Source of the DNA: Hemerocallis citrina
Lineage: Eukaryota > Streptophyta > Magnoliopsida > Asparagales > Asphodelaceae
Length of the DNA: 64,000 nucleotides
Direction of reading: 5' to 3'
Assembly: GCA_017893485.1 (NCBI GenBank)
Contig: CM030364.1
Coordinates: 40,279,825-40,343,824, forward strand
Position 1 is the stretch's first letter; each line of letters starts with the position of its first letter. Below, piece by piece: positions 10,970-22,318 of this stretch. The position numbers and the translations under genes were made by a program. The notes beneath the pieces are model-generated. The model did not search any database and was not told the origin of the DNA. It saw only the letters and a program-made list of their open reading frames with translations.

Positions 10970-11740
10970 GTAGGATCCACAAGTCCAGATTTTTCACAAT
11001 GCATTGGATACTGTGGCCAGAGTAATAACGAGCAATGCCTAGAAAATGCTAAGAGACATACTTTATACTGTGAAAAGCACATTCCAAATTTTCTAAAAGC
11101 AGTGGGGTTTTGGTACAGACAAGGAGCCAATTCCCTTAGAAAATAATGCATTGTACACATTGGTGATACACAAGGAAGCCCAAGACCCTGAGTTGGCCAT
11201 TAAGTGCAAAATCTGTACTGCTAAGTTCTCTGATGATCAAAGACTTGGTACTCATTGGAGTGAAATTCAGAATCTGAAAGCAGTGGGGCTTTGGTACAGA
11301 CAAGGAGCCAATTCCCTTATAAAATAATGCATTATCCACATTGGTGATACACAAGGAAGCCCAAGACCCTGAGTTGGCCAGTAAGTGCAAAATCTGTACT
11401 GCTAAGTTCTCTGATGATCAAAGACTTGGTACTCATTGGAGTGAAATTCAGAATCTAAAAGTAGTGGGGTTTTGGTACAGACAAGGAGCCAATTCTCTCA
11501 AAAAATAATGCATTATCCACATTGGTGATACACAAGGAAGCCCAAGACCCTGAGTTGGCCATTAAGTGCAAAATCTGTACTGGATGAAGTATTAAGTATG
11601 AAGTATGAAGTATTACCAGAAAATCTTTATTTGAGAGCAGCCAAACTTTGCAGTGAGCTGAATATTCAAATGGGTTGGCATCAAGAAGGGTTTATCTGCC
11701 CCAAAGGTTGCAAAGCTCTTCCTAAGCTATGTAGATCTCT
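10970..11740 (+). pseudogene. Captured SUVR5-like (SET/zinc-finger histone methyltransferase) exon fragment
   Basis: Three conserved-looking pieces read on the plus strand. The first has a Cys-rich stretch with RHTLYCEKHIPNFLK (about 10985-11100). The second has a C2H2-type finger CKICTAKFSDDQRLGTHW (about 11205-11260), preceded by LYTLVIHKEAQDPEL. The third has LCSELNIQMGWHQEGFICPKGC (about 11645-11710). This order and wording match what I know of plant SUVR5, a C2H2/SET H3K9 methyltransferase, but no SET domain is present. Stops and frame changes separate the pieces and the middle one is triplicated, so it is a non-functional captured fragment. The family name is recalled, not searched. Confidence 0.6.
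11097..11590 (+). repeat. ~180-bp tandem triplication inside the captured fragment
   Basis: The segment beginning AGTGGGGTTTTGGTACAGAC occurs at about 11100, 11280 and 11461 with few substitutions; the third copy is partial. Each copy includes the C2H2-like finger segment, so the amplification happened after, or with, capture of the gene fragment. Confidence 0.85.
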
Positions 11741-12474
11741 TTAATTCATATTAAGGACTTGTATCATTGAAGGAAAAATTGAGGCTCAAAATTCTACTGC
11801 ACATATCTTTAATTCATATTAAGGACCTGTATCATTGAAGGAATAATTGAGGCTCAAAATTCTATTGGGTATGGGCCAGGGCCATGAAATGCCAACAGTT
11901 CAAATTTTATGCAAATTTACATACATAAGCATGTAAAACAGCCATATGAAGAAGAAACTTCCTCTAGTGTCGAAATTTGCAGATAGTTTCTTTTTGTTCT
12001 TCTAATGTTAATGTTAATGTCATTTTAAAAAATAATATTGTAACTATTTTTTAGTAAATAAAAATTAAAACATTTATGGCTAGCCAAAATAGATAGCATG
12101 GTTGGAGTGTGAGCTTTTTTCGCTAGCCAAATTATCCATTTGTTATCTATTTTGGCTATTCTAGCTAGTCAAAATAGCTAGCATGGTTGGAGATGCTCTA
12201 ACAACTAGCCCTAAAATCCCTCCCCATTAATATAGCAGTTATAACAATTTTATTACTTTTTTTAATCTCCTATTCACTGCCTAATGAAGCCTATTGATTC
12301 CCCCTCATTATGTAATCCCGTAACCCCCTCCTCCCTATAATCTCTCCCCTCTTTATTATTATTATATTATTATACATTTATTATATTATAACCTCCCTCC
12401 CTCTCTCTCTCTCTCTCCTGCCTCTTTTCTCTCCCCCTCTGGTTTTTCCCCACAGAGAACTCAAAAAAAAAAAA

Positions 12475-12950
12475 AAAAAACTGAACGCCAACTTCATCTT
12501 CCTCCTCCCTCCCGCTCACCCCCATTGTCGAACCCAAACAAACCCCCACAGAACCTCCTTTCCCCCGTCTTCCTCCTTCGACCTCTCCCCCTCGGCTGTG
12601 TCACACCGAACCCATCACGCTACCCTGCTCGCCCCCTCACCGCCGTGTCCCCGTCAGCCGCCCTCTCACTTTGCCCCCTCGACTGCACCTCCCCAAGATC
12701 CTCCTTCTCTCCTCACTGCAGCCCCTCGCCCTGAGCGCGCCGCTCCCTGTCGTGGACTCACAGTGCAGCACGCCCCCAACACACGCAGCTTCCCTGCGTC
12801 GCGTTGCTGTTCTGCGCCACCTTGAGCGCATCATGCCGCCGTCCTTGTTCGCCGTCGGCCGTCGCTGGTCCGCCTCCTGTCGTTGCTCTGCAGTCGCAAC
12901 CCATCTCTTCCATGTCACTCTCTCTCTCTCTGTCGAAGATCAAGAAGGAG
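12475..12950 (+). other. GC-rich leader island of solo LTR E
   Basis: A Pro/Ser/Arg-rich GC island in an otherwise AT-rich LTR, just downstream of an AT-rich TATA-like tract (12345-12390). Equivalent islands sit at about 26640-26980 and 60470-61000 in the sister LTRs. Open frames in it are compositional and differ between copies, so I do not call a protein. Confidence 0.55.
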
Positions 12951-13439
12951 AAGAACAAGATTGGGATTATTCGGTTACTGTTGGTTGTATTGGTATTGGC
13001 AAAGTGGGTTTGGATTATTTGAAGTTGGCTGTGTGGAGAAGGGATTAGTTTATTGTTGTTTGGTGTTTGTATGCTTGATTGGAGTTATTGGTTTGCTGTT
13101 TGGGGATTGTGTGAATTGTTGCTGTTGTGTGGGTTGGTTGTTGGTGTTCTGCAGTAGAAGAAGAGAAGGATTGGGTGACTGGGCTGTTTGCTGCTGTGTA
13201 AGTTAAAGGGAGCCACTTGCTGTGTGGTGTTTTGTGAAGTAGGGGATTGGATTGATTGGTGTTTGGTGTTGTGAAGTGTATTGTGTGGTGTGTTTGCTGT
13301 TGTGGAAAAGAATTTGAGGAGTTTTGCTGTTTTGGAGTTTTCTCTTTTGGAGTTGCTGTCACGTATCTTGCACGTGCATCGCTGTCCAGGATTCTGATCC
13401 CGTTATTCTGGTATTCAATATCAATCGTCGTCAAATCAG

Positions 13440-14559
13440 GCAAGTATCTCTTGTATAAATTTGTTTATTTTAGTACAAGCTTTCTTTGCATAAATACCGC
13501 AAGTATATTCCTTGGTCGCATTCATAAGTCGAATTGAAATCTGTTTCTATACAAAATATGCCGATCTCGTATTCGCATATGATCACGAATATTTTATTGT
13601 CATATGCATTATACGAACACGATGATACAAACATATGTACTTTTAGGGTTATACATGTTGGTGTGAATGATTATTTTACCCATGATAATAGTTTGAATGT
13701 TGTTGTAATATCTTTTTATTCTTGATTAAGTTTTTTACATGACATCGATCACTTTGTAGTTGCAATATTGTTTTACATTACCTGAAGATACAGTTGACCC
13801 AGACTTGTAATAAAAATTAGACCCAAGTATAACATGTAAACTGCATGTTTTTGCATCTCATGACTTAGAACATATTTCATACATAATTTCTTGATGTTCT
13901 CTGTCCATATCTTGACATCGTTCTCATTACATTATGATCATGTTAAATTGAAATAAAAGTAACAAGCTGGGGTATAAGGGAAAAGATTTAAGTAGTGGAC
14001 AATATAGAAGAGCGTACTCGGACGGGAGCTCGTGGTTTTCCAATGCAAGTTGCAAGTTTGCAAATTACAAGTTTACATGTTTCACGTTACAAGTTTACAC
14101 TCTATATATTTCACATTGGACGTATCTCAATACAATATTGAATGTACATGTTTTTCTCGAGTATGTGACCTATAAAATCCACCACTAAGTCTAAACGCAA
14201 ACTTGTTTGAATGTCGCAACCATATAGTAAAAAGATGGATGCATGAAGTGCTACCTAGATAGAATTAATAAAAGACATAAGATTAACATGTGCACTTGCA
14301 TAATCCAATTACATGTTACATATTCTTGTTGACTTGTTTACTTGATTACTTGTTTACATGCCACTTGTTTCCATGCATGCCTTGTCCATGATCCTGTTTA
14401 CATGTTATATTTCTCCTATTACATGATTCTTGGTTCCTTATTCTTTTCCTGTGTTTGTTTCGTTTTATACTTGTCCTGTTAGTTTGTACCACTTGTGGCC
14501 CGTGACTTGCATTAACGGACATCTTCTTGTTTCTTCTTCTTATATTAATGTACTTACAG
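13440..14559 (+). other. Putative intron of the LTR leader (GC-AG type) in solo LTR E
   Basis: CAG|GCAAGT at 13437-13445 follows a conserved block (TCCCGTTATTCT) and is matched at 27138 and, on the minus strand, at 60282. The acceptor CTTACAG ends at 14559 after a conserved GACTTGC...GGACA stretch, matched in the other two copies. GC donors normally have exactly this AG|GCAAGT form. Splicing is inferred only. Confidence 0.4.
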
Positions 14560-14897
14560 GTCCGGATGTCGAGTTACCAGACGGTGTTGCTGATCAAGTG
14601 TTTTAGTTTTGTTTATTTTTTATCTTGTTTTAGTTCATGTTTTATTTCATGCTACTCTTTATTGTAATCCGGACTTGTTTGACCCGTAACTATTTATATT
14701 TTCCAGTTGTTGGTTATGTTATGAACTGTCATTAACTTTCATTATCATATTGTGATTTTACATGCCTGTGTGGTTTATTTTGTTATCTTGTTGTTGAGTT
14801 ACTTTTACAGCTCATGAATGGTGTGTTCGCATCATTCGCTGGGCCTTAGTCATGGACTCGTATTCCCGTATTTTGGGAAGCGGGGCGTGACAGCGAG

Positions 14898-15586
14898 TCA
14901 CTTCAAATTAACATATTTGATTCAACGTTTGTCGATGCCCATCTGATAGGCCTTTAAAGTGCGCATCCATTCAGCAAATGTCAGACATGAAATATTTTCA
15001 CATCATGTCGAGATAGCCAAAGAGCCTACTCTTTTCCACAAATAAACCCCCAGGTACCGAACTGACCTTCCTGCGCGCAATGAACAATGAACCTAATCAT
15101 TGAATGATGTAGTTATGATTGTTTTGCGGTTGTTGAGGTGGATCGTTGGATGGGTGGGTGTGTTGTTGGGTATTTTGGAGGAATTTCTTGCTAAAGTTGA
15201 TGTTGCTCGGAAGGCTACGAAGCTCGGGATCGGATTGATGTTACGTAAACCTTGACGCACCTTTCTTTCCAAATACACCACGCAAGGTTGAGAAACTTTG
15301 TAGCTGTTTCTTCCTCCCTAGAGTGTTATGGATTGAGCCAAAAATATAGTACGTTCCTTATGGTACATGATTGTGGGGTTAATGAAAGTGACCCCACCAG
15401 TTAAAAAGCATATGTTCTGTAGTTTCCTCGTCTAAACCACAAATAGGACAATCACTACAGCCTATTAAACCCAAATTTAGTCTCTTATATTTTGTGAACA
15501 AAGTCGAAGATGCGGCTCTCCAAATGAAGTATTGGACTCGTGGCATAATGTTTTTTTGTTTTCCACAAAGCATTGATGGCTCTTAG
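14898..15586 (-). pseudogene. LINE (L1-type) remnant: zinc-binding C-terminal RT region and RNase H-like tail
   Basis: On the minus strand 15379-15573 reads VQYFIWRAASSTLFTKYKRL followed by CPICGLDEETTEHMLF. This is the zf-RVT pattern found after reverse transcriptase in plant LINEs (two Cys, then His-Leu-Phe). Downstream, at about 14990-15280, a degraded RNase H-like region follows with stops and frame changes. The 5' part with reverse transcriptase is missing. The LINE is cut by solo LTR E on one side and bordered by a copia LTR on the other. Confidence 0.65.
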
Positions 15587-16183
15587 TGTTAAGAATTTAC
15601 GCTGCCGAGTTTTATGACACGATCACTACAAACCACCAACAAAATAGTAGGCCAAACAAACACACAAATCGCACAATTTTATCCCAGTTCGGTAATGCCT
15701 AATCTGGGGGAGAAATATCTAAGATAATATTCAACTAGAGAAAGATATAAGAGTTACAACCACTATCACCATGAACCTATCTATCTCTCCAGTCTCACCA
15801 GAAGTTACTTGCTAATTACAATGGAAAACTCTCACTCTGTCTACAATGAAGTACTATGTCTTACCTCTTAAATGAGGTTGTTCCAATAATATATAGAGAT
15901 CTAGAGAAACTATAGTTTGATATCTTGATAGAATAACCATCCTATATATCCTGAAGATATAATCATATGATGAGAGTCGTACGATTTAACTTGAGAAGAA
16001 TTGGGCTTAAAATAAATCCATCGGACCTTAGCCCAATAGTTTCCATTGCCCTGATGCAGTCGACTGCCTCTTATTCCCTTATTGCCGCTCATCCCTTCTT
16101 CGTCTAACGTCATTTCGAACATTTTCTCGCTTCGCCCGTCGTCTCTTCTGATCAGATCTAGTATGCAAGACATAATCCAAACA
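15587..16183 (-). mobile_element. LTR of copia element 2 (same family as copia 1)
   Basis: Plus-strand ends TGTTAAGAATTTACGC and AATCCAAACA give a 597-bp LTR whose body follows the LTR at 8809-9469, including ATGAACCTATCTATCTCTCC and the U3 GTCGAC site. Sequence to the right (16184 onward) matches the region right of 7315, so it is the 3' LTR of a minus-strand element. Confidence 0.7.
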
Positions 16184-16531
16184 ATTACACCTTAGATTGC
16201 ATACTCATGCTTCCGCACCTGTGTGATTGATCTTCTAGACACTTTCCTTCTCCTCTTACAAACAACCCGGTTCATTGACTTCTTCTGCTAGTCAAATTTA
16301 CCTCCACATGTTATTTCCCCAATAGTATGCCCCCTTCAAGGCCATATTCTAGGAGGCATCAACACGGAGGTGCCACCTTCCACACGAACTCCACCTCCCC
16401 CGAGACACTTTCTACCTCTTGATGATATTCGAATGTCGCACTCTCGCTTTAATGATTCTAGTGACTGTGAACTATATAATGCTTTAGAAACGCAAGAATT
16501 CAAAACCAACATGCAAGTTTTTTCATTCCCT
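16184..16531 (-). pseudogene. Copia element 2 internal remnant
   Basis: About 300 bp (TTGCATACTCATGCTTCC... to near 16495) is homologous to 7320-7650 of copia 1. No domain remains readable. The rest of the element is lost where the plastid-like fragment and a different LTR begin. Confidence 0.55.
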
Positions 16532-16620
16532 AACAATGGTATGGTAATACGATATGATGACAATGCAATGGTTGTCATTGATCAAGAAAGAAATCCAAAA
16601 GGAACTCGAGTTTTTGGTGC
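16532..16620 (+). pseudogene. rpl14: Plastid rpl14 fragment (nuclear plastid DNA)
   Basis: Reads [20 protein letters not shown] then [10 protein letters not shown], which is the C-terminal part of chloroplast ribosomal protein L14 with only a few changes. It covers about 30 codons of roughly 122. Identity stops abruptly on both sides, at copia-related sequence on the left and a few bases before an LTR start on the right. This is a NUPT-type insertion, not a functional gene. Family identity is from memory of the conserved L14 sequence. Confidence 0.75.
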
Positions 16621-16639
16621 TCTCTGCCACAGTTGGAGC

Positions 16640-18665
16640 TGTTGGTGTATGCCGTAGAAGCCAAATGTATATTGACATTACTAGTTTACATTTTATTATG
16701 ACATTTATTTCATATATGAGGCATTTTATTTATTGTGTTGTTTATTGTGATTAAATGAGCATAATAAATTCTTTAGAATAGTAGGTTCAATACCATGGGA
16801 TATCAAGTGCATGACTTGATTGTGAGATCCTATTGGTTGTAATCAGAACACTATTCTTAAATGTCCCTAGTTAAGTATTATTGTGAATTAGGACAACAAT
16901 AATGCATAGAGACTAGTATGTGTGTAGACTGATGACCATATCTCATGGGTCATGGATATGAGATATCAAGTCTTTACATGGGTACATATTAGAGTAATAA
17001 TGTACTGGACTGACTCACCATGAGAACGTTGCATGGATCATTACGTGAGTGTCATAAGCGGTTCTCACAGTGATCATGGTGTATGTAGTCCTTTGACTTG
17101 AAGTCATTATGGTTCCCTAGATGAGAAGTTTTATGGTTTAATGTCGTCAAATGTTGCATGTAATAAGCTGATTATAAAGTCAACTATTGGATATACTACA
17201 AATCATAAGAAGTTATAGGATTTGTCCCTCTTACGTATCAGGAGTAATATCTATGGGTCCCTTGATTGAGTAAGACTACAAAATGCATGGCCATGCTCAA
17301 ATGAGTCAATATGAGATATTGACCTCATTTGTTTTAGTAAGTCTACTCGGAGATCAAGAAACCAAAGATTAAACTATACAAGAGTGACACACTCTATCCC
17401 TTGTGGTCAATTAAGATATTTGGACAAAGAGACTAGACTACATGGTAACATTGGTCTCGGATAGGTTATGTCAAGTCACTGACATTCCCACTACTTAAGT
17501 AACAGTGATGTATTGCTAGATACTGCTCACTATTTGTAATACTACTAGATTTGCCCGTGGGCACGTGCCTACGGCACATCTTCGGAACGATACAAAACAC
17601 GAAAAGCCTGTAAACAGTAAAACAACAATTATGTAGCTCAAGTTTGAACAGTATGACAATAATTAGTTGTAAATAAAAGTCCATGTTCCCATTAGTATAT
17701 GTTGAAAAATAATTATAAATGGGGGTATAAAATCTAACTTCTTAAAACTTTAAGTGTGGATTTGAAGAGAGATTTATTATTTTCAAAATAACATGTGCAA
17801 AAAAAACATTAAAATTCTGAAAATCTAAATTTCTAAGTAAATATAGAAAGAATGGGAGAGAGAGATAGGGAGAGAGAGAAAGAGAGAAATATGAAAATGT
17901 GAAGAGAGAAGAGAGAGATAGTAATAAAGTAATAAGTTTTTTAGTTTTGGGGGGAAAAATTTGGTTTTGGGGTTTGAAATTTTGGAGGGAAAATATGTTT
18001 TGTGAGGTTTGATCTAGGCCTTTGATTTTAGAAAGGATTGATTGTGAGCCACTTGATAGCTTTCTTTGTAATTTATTATATAGATAATATGATTTGAGTA
18101 TCACTGTCAACGTAATAGGAACCTGCAGGATCACACACTTAGAATGGATCGAAATTGGGATTTAAATTCATCAGATGAATTTAATTGAGAATCCAAGTAA
18201 GACTTGGACTCCTGACATTGGTTGGACATATAATTAGATTAAATAGGCTGACTAAAGTTCGGAGGCCCATACACGAATCTGACCTAGGTCGAATTATGAG
18301 CCCAACAAGCTTGTTACTCTATTAGGGTTGATTTACTGCAACTATATATATGATACATATCTGTGGAAAAGCCACATATGAGAAAATCCTAGCCATCACA
18401 GAAATTGGGAGAGAGAGATCGTAAGGAACAGCCCCATCCTGCAGCTAGCACCGCGGCGTGAGGAAAGCTTGGTTTTGATCCATTCGTGTGGATACCATAG
18501 AGGCACCGCAATATTGCAGTGCTGTGATCGAGATATCTTGGAGACAGAAGATCCATCCTTAAGGTATAACTCATAAATATGTTTTATGGTTTTCGCATGG
18601 ATCCATGGCTAGATTTCAATATTTTGCAATTTTTCCGCTGTGTATTCAATCTATGTTTGCCATTG
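16640..18665 (+). mobile_element. Copia-type LTR (solo or truncated), interrupted by a Helitron
   Basis: It begins TGTTGGTGTATGCCGTAGAA, like the TGTTGG...TATGCCCTAGA starts of a broad plant copia LTR class. It ends in the typical R-U5 wording GTTTTATGGTTTTCGCATGG ... TTCCGCTGTGTATTCAAT. No primer-binding site or coding region follows, and the 3' terminus and target duplication could not be fixed. Its body excluding the Helitron is about 1.5 kb. Confidence 0.5.
17545..18084 (-). mobile_element. Non-autonomous Helitron (540 bp)
   Basis: On the minus strand it starts TCTATATAATAAATTACAAA and ends in CTAG. A GC-rich hairpin (TGCCGTAGGCACGTGCC then CACGGGCA) lies about 10 bases before the end. 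It sits between host A and T with no target duplication, which is the Helitron signature. There is no Rep/helicase; the interior is AT- and GA-rich. Confidence 0.7.
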
Positions 18666-19385
18666 ATGGATGCAAGATTTACTTCGCAATTTTGGCAAAG
18701 CTTATTTTGTGACATGTATTATCAAGAATACATGTTACAAGTTATTCTTGAAAAGATGTTGTTGGTTGGAAAAAAATCAATACTTTAGTTTATGTGGAGT
18801 AAACATAGCAAGAAAATATATGCTTACTCACAATCATGTTTTATTCTTTAATAAATTAACTAATTGTTTGTTTATGCATAATGGTTGAAGTGATTATGTG
18901 AAGTTAAAAGTTGTAATCTAATTAAGGAAAAATGGTACTTGTAGAACTTATATATGATAGTAGTGTAAAGTATATGAAGAAGTTACATGTATAATTAATT
19001 ATGAAGTTATATGTATAATTAATTATAGTGAGTACTATGTGGAATTAATACATGAGATTTTATATAAATTATATAGAATAACATGAATGAGGTTGTATGT
19101 TAGTAGATATAAATTATAAGGAATAATATGAGTAATGTTGTATGTTAGTAGAAAAGATCACTCATAGTATGCTTAGTTAATGTTTAATGTAGATGAATGC
19201 TTAGGTTATATGTTGAGCTCATATATACAAAAATAACAAAGAGAAAACTTAAATAGAAGAATTGTGGGAGTATATGCCTGGTTAATATAATGGTTTAGTT
19301 AGCTTGTAGAATCTATAGTAATTCATGGCAATAGAAAACTACTCGATCATGATGGTAGAAACTACTTGTTAGTTAGCAATGCATG
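18666..19385. other. AT-rich sequence without recognisable genes
   Basis: No open frame, repeat boundary or domain can be supported. It probably belongs to the same old LTR-type sequence as 20696-22318, into which the TRIM inserted. Confidence 0.35.
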
Positions 19386-19390
19386 GTAGA

Positions 19391-20690
<1,300 letters not shown>

Positions 20691-20695
20691 GTAAA

Positions 20696-22318
20696 AGTAG
20701 TGATTCCTAGTAGAGTTAGTAGTCACTTAAAGTAATGCTAGTAAAGTAGATAGTAGTAAAAGTCATAGGCACACACTTAGCTAACTAAAACTTATGACAG
20801 TTTAATAATGGTAGTAAGATAGAAAAGCCACTTGTAGTTGCATGCGTAGCTAATAAAAAAATTCATGATAAGTAAAGTAGATTATAGTAAAGTAAAAAAA
20901 GATTGTAGGCATCAAAGAATTTATTAAGTAGTATGTATAAGTGTATGCATATGGTGGTAGTATGCATAAAGTGTATGCATATGGTGGTATTTGGTGCATT
21001 AAGTGCACTAGTGTCGATATGCATATGGTGATATTTAGTGCATTAAGCGCCCTTTGGTTATGCATATAGTCATAGTAAATGTATATTAAGTACACTAGTT
21101 TTGATGTATGTCAATGACAAGTATCTAAGCTAAACTGACTCTTAGCTTAATCTGAAAAATTGGATTGAATCCGTACTTGAGTTAGATGACATGTTATAAA
21201 GACAAGACTAAATTTTGGATCCAGGTTTAATTCACCTAGTATTCAACCATTAGTGAATAAAAAGATTAAGCAACAAATTAAGAAATAGAGTATAATTAAT
21301 GAATTGCAGTAACTGGTAATCACATGACTAATAAAATAAGGAAAGACACTAGTTGGGAGCATACTCACCTGTCAATGGGACACGTGCGATGTCATCTCAT
21401 TTGGGACATGTGCGGAATGGTCTCTACTGTTAATTTCTGAGATTTAGTGATTAGAAAATGTCAAAATCTAGAGGAATGGACCCTTATAAGTACGTCTATA
21501 TTCTAAGTTATCCATACGAACAACAAGGAGCTAGAGTATAACTCTCGGCCTCTGGCAGAGTAGGGAAAGGCCTGCCGATTCGTCTTATGTTCTGTAACTT
21601 ATGGTAGAGTACGGGTGTGGAGAAAGACCACCGATTATGACAGGACTGCATTTGAGCTGAATGATCACCGGCCTGTCAAGAGTGGAGAGAGACCACCGGC
21701 CGGGTGGAGTGGAGAGAGACCACCGATTCCGATAGATCGGAGTGATCACCGACTTTCGAAAGTGGAGAAAGACCACCGATCCGATGCAGTAAGCGGAATA
21801 GACCGTACATACTATAGCTCTACCAGTCACTAAATAAATGCCAGGAACAGGAAAGAGTACAAGAATAGGTTTACATTGCGGGGGAGTAAAGCCTATAATC
21901 TGAAGTATGCTCAAACTTGACTAGGACATATGTAGTATGAGATGCATATATTTCCAAATCAAGTATGCATTAGAATAAGAGCATCATGTGCATCTGAGTT
22001 GTGCAGTAGATTCTAGGTCATAACATACACCAACACTCTATTGCATGATTTCCACATTTTCTTTCTGCATTAACTGTTTATTGAAGATTTGGAAAATTGT
22101 AATTTTCATCCGTTTTGCGTCAGTTGTATTCAACTGACATGCCCACAGTTGGTTTGTAGGACTGATCATGGGAACAAACGAGTTTTTGGGCTACGGAGCA
22201 TCCAAGTAAGGAGTATAGTTTTTCCTGTACAATGTAAGTTTTAAATTTTCTGTGATTTCTATCCTATGTTGAGTACCCATTTGAAGCAATGATTCTTGGG
22301 TTGTGTCACGAGTTTCAT
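20696..22318 (+). other. Degenerate long-LTR-like sequence
   Basis: No protein-coding remnant. Near 22115-22160 it reads GTCAGTTGTATTCAACTGAC, then CCCACAGTTGGTTTGTAG. This matches the layout before the acceptor-like site in the Tekay LTRs (for example 32775-32816), suggesting an older LTR of a related element. Termini could not be fixed. Confidence 0.35.
21612..21800 (+). repeat. Minisatellite with GTGGAGAGAGACCACCGAT units
   Basis: Four variant units (about 21616, 21680, 21706, 21760) of GTGGAGARAGACCACCG alternate with GATCACCG units. Spacing is irregular (about 25-65 bp). Confidence 0.7.

Larger units (their letters stand above)
10148..12198. mobile_element. Pack-type Harbinger element carrying a host gene fragment
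   Basis: Ends GACCATCTCCAAC and GTTGGAGATGCTC are inverted repeats of the plant Tourist/Harbinger type, flanked by TAA at 10145-10147 and 12199-12201. No transposase is seen. The interior holds a duplicated segment (TCATCGACCAAACTCCTCC, near 10370 and 10419), a TTC microsatellite at 10481-10525, and gene-derived sequence from about 10790 to 11740. It is nested in solo LTR E and therefore younger than it. Confidence 0.8.
9793..14892 (+). mobile_element. Solo LTR E (long-LTR family 2), interrupted by a Harbinger element
   Basis: Starts TGTAACCCCTCTTCCC and ends GGGGCGTGACA. It is flanked by perfect 5-bp duplications GCGAG (9788-9792 and 14893-14897). No internal retrotransposon coding sequence is attached, so it is a solo LTR left by LTR-LTR recombination. 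Without the nested 2,051-bp element it is about 3.05 kb. Its last ~80 bp (CATTCGCTGGGCC... GGGAAGCGGGGCGTGACA) match the ends of the LTRs at 25930-29362 and 57893-61845. A GC-rich leader (about 12475-12950) and conserved splice-like sites at 13440 and 14559 are shared with those copies. Confidence 0.85.

Noticed and set aside
12525..13206. Several overlapping Pro/Ser/Cys-rich open frames in solo LTR E
   Set aside because: They fall in a GC-rich leader island shared by position, but not by protein sequence, with two other LTRs. Composition explains the open frames.
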